Source of the DNA: Pedosphaera sp.
GTDB taxonomy: Bacteria; Verrucomicrobiota; Verrucomicrobiae; Limisphaerales; Pedosphaeraceae
Reading direction: 5' to 3'
NCBI GenBank assembly: GCA_028293265.1
Contig: JAQGPB010000387.1
Location: forward strand, 1-15,113
Length of the DNA stretch: 15,113 bases
Shown here one piece after another: positions 9,042 to 15,113 of this stretch. The translations under genes were made by a program, and so were the position numbers. Below the pieces are notes generated by a model, which did not search any database, was not told the origin of the DNA, and saw only the letters and a program-made list of their open reading frames with translations. Within the stretch, counting starts at the first letter, position 1. Each line of letters begins with the position of its first letter.

Positions 9042-9221
9042 ATGCAAGTTTCCGAAACCATCCAGTGTCCATTTTGCGGACAGAGCTTTGAACTGGCCAT
9101 TGATACCAGTGTGCCTTCGCAACGCTTCACCACGGACTGCGAGGTCTGCTGCCGCCCGTTCGAGGTCACCGTCGAATGCGAACCGGGGGAAATTCTGAGC
9201 TTGGATGTGCAGGGCAATTAG
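9042..9221 (+). CDS. CPXCG-motif cysteine-rich mini-protein
   Basis: A 59-residue protein encoded from ATG 9042 to TAG 9221. It begins MQVSETIQCPFCGQSFELAID, and a second pair, CEVC plus an adjacent Cys, follows about 20 residues later in TDCEVCCRPFEVTVEC. The two CxxC pairs are typical of a zinc-ribbon or rubredoxin-like knuckle, matching the short 'CPXCG motif-containing cysteine-rich protein' family of unknown function found in many Gram-negative bacteria. No signal peptide. It lies 23 bp upstream of the TMEM14-like gene in the same direction, so cotranscription is likely. No Shine-Dalgarno precedes the ATG. The family call rests on length, the CPFCG motif position and the acidic C-terminus. 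Confidence 0.85.
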   Translation: MQVSETIQCPFCGQSFELAIDTSVPSQRFTTDCEVCCRPFEVTVECEPGEILSLDVQGN

Positions 9222-9244
9222 GCGAGAGTCAGCGCCGATATATT

Positions 9245-9544
9245 ATGCTCAACCCTACCAACATCCTGTGGATTTACATCGTGCTGCTCTTCATCGGTGG
9301 CCTCGTCGGCTTCCTCAAAGCCGGCAGCAAAATGTCGCTCATCATGTCGGCCGCCTTCGCCGCCATATTAATCTTGTGCAACATCCGTATAATCACCATT
9401 GCGCATGCCGCTGATTTTGTCCTGGCTTTCCTGCTCGTATTCTTTGCCTTTCGCCTGACCAAATCCAAGAAATTCATGCCCAACGGCATGATGTCCGTCC
9501 TGACCCTTGCCACGTTGGTGCTTTTGCACGTAAATTTGCGTTAG
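9245..9544 (+). CDS. TMEM14-family (UPF0136-like) small membrane protein
   Basis: A 99-residue integral membrane protein with three to four hydrophobic helices: about 6-24, 29-50 (MSLIMSAAFAAILILCNIRII), 56-70 and 82-97. The segment GGLVGFLKAGSKMSLIMSAA matches the glycine-rich signature of the TMEM14 family, whose bacterial members have unknown function; the eukaryotic homologues are linked to heme or fatty-acid transport in mitochondria or plastids. ATG 9245 is chosen because the first helix follows directly; the longer in-frame opening upstream would overlap the CPXCG gene. It ends 26 bp before the large inverted repeat at 9571, which is followed by a T-run and may act as its terminator. 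Confidence 0.8.
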   Translation: MLNPTNILWIYIVLLFIGGLVGFLKAGSKMSLIMSAAFAAILILCNIRIITIAHAADFVLAFLLVFFAFRLTKSKKFMPNGMMSVLTLATLVLLHVNLR

Positions 9545-9570
9545 GAATGGTTTGCAAGCTGTACAAAATT

Positions 9571-9676
9571 CCAAGCACCAAGCTCCAACATCCAGAGAAG
9601 CACCAAGCATCAAGCTCCAACCGGTGTTTTGGTGATTGGATGTTCTCTGGATGTTGGAGCTTGGTGCTTGGAGCTT
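9571..9676. repeat. Perfect 29-bp inverted repeat built of heptads, abutting hrpB
   Basis: The left arm 9571-9599 is the exact reverse complement of 9643-9671, separated by 43 bp that contain a further CACCAA/TTGGTG pair. Both arms consist of 7-bp units: on the left AAGCACC, AAGCTCC and AACATCC; on the right GGATGTT, GGAGCTT, GGTGCTT, GGAGCTT. The heptad phase is broken by 4 bp in each arm (AGAG and CTCT) at mirrored places. TTTTT follows at 9675-9679, and hrpB starts at 9684. Possible roles are an intrinsic terminator for the upstream gene, a structure masking hrpB initiation (GGAG at 9670-9673 sits at the arm end), or a mobile repeat. Confidence 0.9.
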
Positions 9677-9683
9677 TTTCACC

Positions 9684-12611
9684 ATGAACTCCCTCTCCAT
9701 CTGGCAAATCCACGACTCCATCGTCGGCATTCTCCGCCACGGCAACCGCCTCGTGCTCGTCGCGCCGACCGGCTCTGGCAAAACCACCCAGGTCCCGCAA
9801 ATGCTGCTTGATGCCGGACTGGCGGGAGACAAGAAAATCGTCGTGCTGCAGCCGCGCCGCGTTGCCGCCCGCACCGTCGCCGCGCGAGTGGCCTGGGAAC
9901 GCAACGTCAAGCTTGGCGCCGAAGTTGGCTATCAAATCCGCTTCGATGACCAGACCGGCCTCGGAACACGGATCTGCTTTGTCACCGAGGGCATCTTGCT
10001 CCGATGGTTGCAGGACGACCGCACGCTGGCCGATGTTGGCATCATCCTCTTCGACGAATTTCACGAGCGCAATTTGTTGAGCGACGTCGCGCTCGCCCTG
10101 GTCAAGCAACTCCAGCAAACGAGCAGGCCCGATCTCAAAATCGCCGTCATGTCCGCGACGCTCGATGCGGAGCCGGTCGCTGATTATCTTTCCGTGAACC
10201 AGTCGCCCCCCGCATTGGGGGAGAAGGATGTAACGAGAGCAACACCAGCGCCATCTTCTCCCTCGCCCCCATCGGGGGAGAGGGCCGGGGTGAGGGGGCA
10301 ACGCACAGAGGAACAAGACGCATCCAAAGTTGAAACCGCGTCCTCTGAAAACTCCGCACTCCGCACTCCGCACTCCGCACTTGCAGCAGCTTGCCCCATT
10401 CTCATTTCCGAAGGCCAGAGTTTTCCCGTCGAAATCCGTTTTCTCGACAGCCATGACGAACGCCCTGTCACCGAGCAGGCCGCCGAGGCCGTCGAACGCA
10501 TCGTCAACTCGGGTGCGGAAGGCGACATCCTGGTTTTCATGCCCGGCATGGGCGAAATCGCCGCCACCATCAACGCCTGCCGCGCGATGCGCACCAACGA
10601 ACGCCTTGCCTTCATCCCCTTGCATGGCGAACTTCAACCCGAGGAACAGGACCTTGCCTTCTCGCCAAATCCGCTGCGCAAAGTAGTCGTCGCCACGAAC
10701 GTCGCCGAAACTTCCGTCACCATTGACGGCATCCGCCACGTCGTGGACAGCGGCCAGGCGCGCATTGCCCGTTACGATTCCGAGCGCGGAATTGGCACGC
10801 TGGCCATCGAAGAAATCAGCCGCGCCTCCGCCGACCAGCGCAAAGGCCGCGCCGGCCGAACTGCGCCCGGTGTCTGCTACCGGCTCTGGACCGAGAGCGG
10901 CCATCTCAACCGCCCCGAACGCAACACCCCTGAAATCCAGCGCAGCGATCTCGCCGAAGTAGTTTTGCTGCTGCATTCGTTGCACATCCGCAAAGCCGCC
11001 CAGTTCGACTGGCTCGACAAGCCCGATGCCGCCGCCGTTGAACGCGCCGAGAATCTTCTCCGCATGCTGGGCGCGCTAAATCCCCCTTCCGAATCAGCCG
11101 ACGACGAAACCAACAATGCAACCATCACGACGCACCCCGTCTTCTCCCTCCCCCCCACTGGGGGAGAGAGCCGGGGTGAGGGGGACACCAGCCAGCCATC
11201 GAACGTAAACATCAAAGACGAACCTTTCCCTTCCCCCACTCCGCACTCCGCACTCCGCACTCCGCACTCCGATCTGACCCCCATCGGCCGCCAGATGATG
11301 CGTCTCCCCATGCATCCGCGCTATTCCCGCATGTTGATCGAGGCCTCGCGGAGCGGTTGTGTCCGTGCCGCCGCTTTGTGCGCCGCGCTCGTCAGCGGAC
11401 GCGATCTGCTCCAACGCCTCCGTCGCGATGACAAACACATCGCCGAAGCGCGCGAATTGTTCGAGGCCAGCCAGGATTCGGATTTTTTCACCCTGATGCG
11501 TGCCTACCAGTTCGCGAAGAAAAGTAATTTTGGCGTCGAATCCTGCCGCCGTTACGGCATTCACGCCCAATCCGCGCGCCAGGTCGAGCAGACCTGCCAG
11601 CAAATCATCCAGATCGCCGAGCAACAAAAATTGTTTCAAGCCGAGGAAAAAGTGGATGACTCCGCCCTGCTCCGCTGTCTCATGGCTGGTTTCATTGATC
11701 AGCTTTGCATCCGCCGCGATCTCGGCACGCTGGATTGCTACCTGACCGAAGGCCGCACCGGCACCTTGGTGCGCGAAAGTGTCGTCCAAAACTCGCCGCT
11801 GTTTGTCGCCGCCTCCATCCGCGAAGTCCCCTCGCGAGGCTCGGAAAACCTGACGCTTTTGACACTCGCCAGCGCCGTGAAGCGCGAATGGATTGAGCAG
11901 ATGTTTCCCCAGCACATTCACACGCAGGTCGAACATCTCTTCGACCGCACCCACAAACGCGTTTCCGCCGTGAAGCTCGTCCGCTTCCGCGACCTCGTCA
12001 TCCACCACGAACACCAGCGCGACGTTGAACCCGCCGCCTCCGGCCGCTGCCTCGCCGAGGCGTATCACAAAGAATTTTTCGAACTGCCGTTGTTGAATCA
12101 CGAACTGAAACAATTTATTGCCCGCGTCAATCTGGTTTGCGCGGTGATGCCTGAACTGGAATTTCCGCCTTTCGACGAAACCGCCATCACCAATCACCTC
12201 GCCCGCTCCTTCGCCGGCATGACGCTTGTGAAAGAAGCCCAAGCCGCTCATTTGCGCGATGAATTTCTGAAACATCTCGCCAAGGAGCAAATCGCCTGGT
12301 TGGATGAACTCGTCCCCCTCAGCATCCCCTGGCCCGATGGCCGGAAAATCAAATTGCTCTACGCCGAAGAAGCCACCGACAAATCCGGCGAACCCAATCC
12401 GCCCGAGTTGCAGGTGAAACTCACCGAATGCTTCGCTTTGAAAGAACACCCGCGCCTCTGCGAAGGCAAACTCCCCGTCAAACTCTGGCTCTGCGCTCCC
12501 GACGGCAAACGCCTCGAGTCCACGCTGAACTGGCCGGCCTTCAAAACCAGCCAATATCTAAAATTGAAACCCGCGCTGCAGAAAAAATATCCCAGCACGG
12601 TTTGGCTCTAA
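9684..12611 (+). CDS. hrpB: ATP-dependent helicase HrpB (DEAH-box family), with two repeat-derived insertions
   Basis: Cytosolic DEAH/RHA helicase of 975 residues; the cellular role of HrpB is poorly defined. Motifs: Walker A APTGSGKTT at 27-35, DEFH box at 124-127 (the DEFHER form typical of HrpB), SAT at 157-159, and motif VI QRKGRAGR at 385-392. A winged-helix/ratchet region (LTPIGRQMMRLPMHPRYSRML) follows from about 530, then the long HrpB C-terminal domain to ...YPSTVWL. Typical HrpB is about 810-850 residues; the excess is explained by two low-complexity insertions at about 171-236 and 466-529, each carrying a repeat element, both in surface-loop positions between conserved blocks. ATG 9684 is used because upstream codons lie in the inverted repeat. 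No frameshift or stop occurs, so the gene is probably functional. A 66-bp gap separates it from the M48 gene. Confidence 0.95.
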   Translation: MNSLSIWQIHDSIVGILRHGNRLVLVAPTGSGKTTQVPQMLLDAGLAGDKKIVVLQPRRVAARTVAARVAWERNVKLGAEVGYQIRFDDQTGLGTRICFVTEGILLRWLQDDRTLADVGIILFDEFHERNLLSDVALALVKQLQQTSRPDLKIAVMSATLDAEPVADYLSVNQSPPALGEKDVTRATPAPSSPSPPSGERAGVRGQRTEEQDASKVETASSENSALRTPHSALAAACPILISEGQSFPVEIRFLDSHDERPVTEQAAEAVERIVNSGAEGDILVFMPGMGEIAATINACRAMRTNERLAFIPLHGELQPEEQDLAFSPNPLRKVVVATNVAETSVTIDGIRHVVDSGQARIARYDSERGIGTLAIEEISRASADQRKGRAGRTAPGVCYRLWTESGHLNRPERNTPEIQRSDLAEVVLLLHSLHIRKAAQFDWLDKPDAAAVERAENLLRMLGALNPPSESADDETNNATITTHPVFSLPPTGGESRGEGDTSQPSNVNIKDEPFPSPTPHSALRTPHSDLTPIGRQMMRLPMHPRYSRMLIEASRSGCVRAAALCAALVSGRDLLQRLRRDDKHIAEARELFEASQDSDFFTLMRAYQFAKKSNFGVESCRRYGIHAQSARQVEQTCQQIIQIAEQQKLFQAEEKVDDSALLRCLMAGFIDQLCIRRDLGTLDCYLTEGRTGTLVRESVVQNSPLFVAASIREVPSRGSENLTLLTLASAVKREWIEQMFPQHIHTQVEHLFDRTHKRVSAVKLVRFRDLVIHHEHQRDVEPAASGRCLAEAYHKEFFELPLLNHELKQFIARVNLVCAVMPELEFPPFDETAITNHLARSFAGMTLVKEAQAAHLRDEFLKHLAKEQIAWLDELVPLSIPWPDGRKIKLLYAEEATDKSGEPNPPELQVKLTECFALKEHPRLCEGKLPVKLWLCAPDGKRLESTLNWPAFKTSQYLKLKPALQKKYPSTVWL
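10194..10391 (+). repeat. In-frame repeat insertion 1 in hrpB
   Basis: About 198 bp (66 codons) between conserved VADYLS and CPILISEGQ of the helicase core. It contains a first GC-rich hairpin near 10205-10221, a 44-bp palindromic element at 10255-10298 (one arm mismatch, then GCCGGGGTGAGGGGG), and four perfect ACTCCGC heptads at 10351-10378. The boundaries are estimated from where HrpB conservation stops and resumes. Confidence 0.85.
11079..11270 (+). repeat. In-frame repeat insertion 2 in hrpB
   Basis: About 192 bp (64 codons) between LLRMLGAL and LTPIGRQM. It contains the same 44-bp element at 11141-11184 (40 of 44 identical to 10255-10298) and four perfect ACTCCGC heptads at 11238-11265 plus a partial unit. 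The gap between the two components is 53 bp, against 52 bp in insertion 1. The translated heptads read SALRTPH in both. Confidence 0.85.
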
Positions 12612-12627
12612 GCGTCGTTCTCGACGC
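12612..12627. other. Hairpin immediately after hrpB stop
   Basis: GCGTCG and CGACGC form a perfect 6-bp stem with a TTCT loop, starting at the base after the TAA. No T-run follows, so it is a weak terminator candidate or an mRNA 3' stabiliser between hrpB and the M48 gene. Confidence 0.35.
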
Positions 12628-12677
12628 CACCTCTATCGCACATCCATTCCTCTCTTGACGCCGCCGTTTTGATTGTG

Positions 12678-14738
12678 ATGCTACCCGCGATGAGAGTTCC
12701 ACCAAGTCCTTATTTATGCGCCGCCCCGGTCAAGCCGCCGGCGAAGATCAAAAACCAGCGCTGGCCCTCGTTCTTTAAAAGTTTGGTGATGCCGGTGCTG
12801 GTTCTGATCCTCTTTGCCGCCGCTCCGTATTGGTTGAACAGCAAGGTTCACAGCCAGGTCACCAAGGAGATCAATGCCAACAGCAAGCTTTCGCCAGCCG
12901 AGCGGGACGACCGGTTGGCCGCCTTCTCCCGCATTGATTTCGCCGCGGTCTGTCGTGACAACCCTCCGGAGTTCGCCCAGTTGCGAACCGCCTTGGTCAA
13001 GGCGGGCGTGGCCGGCACCTACGAACATTTGCGCTGGGCGCTCAACGGTTCCGTCGTGCTGGTGGGCCTGCTGCTGACCGCAAGCGGCATCATGTTCGCG
13101 CTCAGCCTCGCGGCCAGAAAGTCACCGCATGATCTGATCCGTTACTACCGGCTCGGCTGGCGGTTTGGCATGGCGGTCGCCTTTGTGCAGGTCTTGCTTC
13201 TGATTCCATTGATGACCTATGGCGTGTATGAATTCCCGGTCCTCTGGACGGACAGTTGGTATCCGCAATTGGTATTGGTGATCGTGGTGGTCGGCCTGGT
13301 CGCCTTGTGGCGTAGCATCGCCATTCTTATGCACAAGGTGCCGCTCAAATTCAATGAACCGATGTCGCGGCGCATCACGGCGGAACAGGCGCCCGAATTG
13401 TGGCAGGCGGTTCGGGACGCCGCCTCCCGCCTCCAAACCGCTCCGCCGGACAACATCATCATCGGCATTCAGCTCAATTTTTACGTCACGGAACTGGCTG
13501 TCTGGGATGGGCATGAACTCGCCAAAGGCCGGACTTTGTTCCTGTCCTATCCTTTGTTGAAGCAGCTTCCCGAGGAGGAAATCATCGCCATCATCGGCCA
13601 TGAACTGGGCCATTTCATCGGCGACGATACCCGTCTCACCCGGGAATTTTATCCCCTCAAGCTGAAGGCACACGCCACCTTGATCACACTCGCGCAATCA
13701 GTCTGGGTTGGCTGGACGAGCCTGCATTTTTTGAACTTCTTCGGCTGGTGTTTCGGCGAAACCGAGCGCGCCGTGTCGCGCAAGCGGGAACTTTTGGCGG
13801 ACGAAAAGGCGGCCGCCTTGACCTCGCGGGAGATTGCCGCCCGCGCACTGGTGAGATTTCATGTTTTGATCGAAGCCTTCCAGCAGGGCTTGGTTGATAC
13901 CGTCCGCAAAGGCGCGCAAAGCCCGCTGGATGTTCCCTTGTACACGGTAGTGCGCGAAAAATTGCCGGCGGGAGTGCCCTTTTGGACGGAGTTGTTTGAG
14001 AAAAAGCTGCCGCATCCGCTTGATACGCATCCGGCCCTGCAGGTCCGCCTCGAAGCGCTCGGCCAGGCCATGGACTCGCGCGAAGCCGAGGTGTTGACCA
14101 CCCAGGAGACCGGGAGCGCCTATTCCCGATGGTTCGTGAACCGCGACGAACTCTTTGCGGAAATCAGGCGGCTTGCGGATGCGGTGGTGCAAAAAATGCA
14201 GTCCAAGGCCCGGATCCTCGATGCCAACTACGAGAGCGCCGAAGGCCGCGAGCTGTTGGACCGCCATTTCCCGGAAAGAAAATGGGGCGTCAGCCAGTCA
14301 AAATTCTGGGTGATGGTCGGAATCCTCGGCGCGTTCGCGGCCACTTTTTGGGTGCTGACCGCGATCTTGAGTGGTGACAACTTGGTTCCGGGGATCATCT
14401 TCGGGTTGGTAGGCGTGCTGTCGGCCTACGGATGCGGGCTCATATGGCTGCGTCATCGCAACGCTGAATTTATCCTCAAAGCCGATGGGGTCAATTATAC
14501 CGGGTGGAAACGTCCGCTTCGCTTCCAGGATGTTGAACACCTTTCCGGGCGGCAGGCTAATTCCAGCGTGACCTTGACCTTCCGCCTGAAAAATCCGCAA
14601 CCGCCGATTTGGAAGTACACATTGCTTGGTTGGGCTAGAAAAAAAGTAACTTTCTCGCTGTCCGGATTGGATGTTCCAAAACAGGCGAAGGTCGCCGAAA
14701 CCATCTTTCGCTATTACACCCGGCAGACTCAGCAGTGA
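12678..14738 (+). CDS. M48-family membrane zinc metallopeptidase
   Basis: A 686-residue integral membrane protein with the zinc motif HELGH at 308-312 and the M48 third-ligand region SRKRELLAD, where E371 is the likely zinc ligand. Hydrophobic helices lie at about 35-53, 124-145, 162-185 and 196-217 before the protease domain, and at about 543-566 and 570-592 after it. A soluble C-terminal domain (593-686, beta-rich, FILKADGVNYTGWKRPLRFQDVEHLSG) resembles a PH-like membrane-associated domain. Relatives such as HtpX and Ste24 act in membrane protein quality control or CAAX processing; the substrate here is unknown. Possible starts are TTG 12669, ATG 12678 and ATG 12690; none has a Shine-Dalgarno. 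It follows hrpB in the same direction by 66 bp; functional linkage is not evident. Confidence 0.88.
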   Translation: MLPAMRVPPSPYLCAAPVKPPAKIKNQRWPSFFKSLVMPVLVLILFAAAPYWLNSKVHSQVTKEINANSKLSPAERDDRLAAFSRIDFAAVCRDNPPEFAQLRTALVKAGVAGTYEHLRWALNGSVVLVGLLLTASGIMFALSLAARKSPHDLIRYYRLGWRFGMAVAFVQVLLLIPLMTYGVYEFPVLWTDSWYPQLVLVIVVVGLVALWRSIAILMHKVPLKFNEPMSRRITAEQAPELWQAVRDAASRLQTAPPDNIIIGIQLNFYVTELAVWDGHELAKGRTLFLSYPLLKQLPEEEIIAIIGHELGHFIGDDTRLTREFYPLKLKAHATLITLAQSVWVGWTSLHFLNFFGWCFGETERAVSRKRELLADEKAAALTSREIAARALVRFHVLIEAFQQGLVDTVRKGAQSPLDVPLYTVVREKLPAGVPFWTELFEKKLPHPLDTHPALQVRLEALGQAMDSREAEVLTTQETGSAYSRWFVNRDELFAEIRRLADAVVQKMQSKARILDANYESAEGRELLDRHFPERKWGVSQSKFWVMVGILGAFAATFWVLTAILSGDNLVPGIIFGLVGVLSAYGCGLIWLRHRNAEFILKADGVNYTGWKRPLRFQDVEHLSGRQANSSVTLTFRLKNPQPPIWKYTLLGWARKKVTFSLSGLDVPKQAKVAETIFRYYTRQTQQ

Positions 14739-14813
14739 ACACATGCCTTTCCAACGGCTCGTTGTCTTTCTGTAAGATTGCAAATCCATCCCGCTTTGGT
14801 ACTAACTATCTGC

Positions 14814-15113
14814 ATGACCAAATCATCCGCCGCCTTTGAAGGCCTGCTCGACGGCTATTTCACAACCATGCTCGCCGAGCATCCCGTCTCCGCCGCTTAC
14901 GCCGGATTGAAAGAGGGGCGCGGGAAACTCGGTCGTGCAACTCTCATTTTTGAAAAACGCTGGCACACGTTGCGCCAGCGCGCGCTGGCCGCTTTGAATT
15001 CAATTTCGCCCCGCGAATTGACCAACGAGCAACACCTCGATCGACTCGCCTTCCGCAGCCAGTTGTTGCGCGAATCCGAAGACTTCGAGCGCGGACGCCA
15101 CACGCTCGATCCC
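14814..15113 (+). CDS. DUF885-family protein, 5' part only
   Basis: An open frame of 100 codons from ATG 14814 that runs off the window. It starts MTKSSAAFEGLLDGYFTTMLAEHPVSAAYAGLKEG, matching the opening of DUF885 proteins (F..LLD.YF...L..HPVSA.Y.G), a family of roughly 550-600 residues with a metallopeptidase-like (HExxH-containing) C-terminal part that is not in this window. The following segment is helical and basic (LRQRALAALNSISPRELTNEQHLDRLAFRSQLLRE), as expected. No signal peptide is evident at this start, although many relatives are exported; the gene may have a different start. The 75 bp after the M48 stop show no clear terminator. No Shine-Dalgarno precedes the ATG. Confidence 0.75.
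   Translation, partial: MTKSSAAFEGLLDGYFTTMLAEHPVSAAYAGLKEGRGKLGRATLIFEKRWHTLRQRALAALNSISPRELTNEQHLDRLAFRSQLLRESEDFERGRHTLDP

Noticed and set aside
9636..9683. Longer hrpB start giving 16 extra residues
   Set aside because: The extra codons come from the heptad inverted repeat; the conserved protein begins at ATG 9684.
10351..10378. CRISPR-like array
   Set aside because: The units are contiguous 7-bp repeats without spacers, inside a coding frame.
9474..10985. 503-codon minus-strand open frame
   Set aside because: It crosses the inverted repeat and runs antisense to the HrpB motifs; its product has no domain and contains translated repeats.
11094..12554. 486-codon minus-strand open frame
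   Set aside because: Antisense shadow of the HrpB C-terminal half, with repeat-derived tail.

Overview
The window reads as an ordinary chromosomal stretch of a Gram-negative, moderately GC-rich bacterium. The gene mix points to Verrucomicrobiota, possibly the Pedosphaera/Limisphaerales group: an ArsR-methyltransferase fusion regulator beside metK and ahcY, a two-domain secreted esterase, an HrpB helicase, a CPXCG mini-protein, a PAS protein ending in a four-cysteine module, and start codons with almost no Shine-Dalgarno sequences. The taxonomy is inference from gene content only.

Positions 1-3582 form a methyl-cycle locus. ahcY (cut by the window edge) and metK lie on the minus strand. A SahR-like regulator, with an ArsR HTH fused to a SAM/SAH-binding methyltransferase fold, diverges from metK. 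The 156-bp divergent gap holds two face-to-face promoters whose cores overlap, and three TATCA/TGATA half-sites spaced exactly 13 bp apart. This suggests SAH-responsive repression of SAM recycling. The ahcY leader carries a degenerate period-8 tandem array.

Positions 3583-6527 hold a heptanucleotide array, then a minus-strand secreted alpha/beta-hydrolase (acetyl-xylan-esterase-like) interrupted by one in-frame TAA, and a membrane-anchored hypothetical protein with a nuclease-like D...ExR signature. Positions 6693-7428 hold two small plus-strand hypotheticals, one probably exported. Positions 7446-8810 encode a REC-PAS-PAS protein with no recognised output domain apart from a C-terminal four-Cys module; it has a near-consensus sigma70-type promoter.

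Positions 9042-9544 encode a CPXCG cysteine-rich mini-protein and a TMEM14-like membrane protein. A perfect 29-bp inverted repeat built from heptads then ends 12 bp before hrpB. hrpB (9684-12611) is intact but carries two in-frame insertions of about 190-200 bp. Each combines a GC-rich palindromic element with an ACTCCGC heptad array. An M48 membrane metallopeptidase follows, and then the start of a DUF885 gene cut by the window end.

The most unusual theme is repetitive DNA: three unrelated-sequence families share a 7-bp period (after the regulator, before hrpB, and twice inside hrpB), and one further array upstream of ahcY has an 8-bp period. No tRNA, rRNA, CRISPR array or transposase was seen, and no gene-free stretch exceeds 300 bp.
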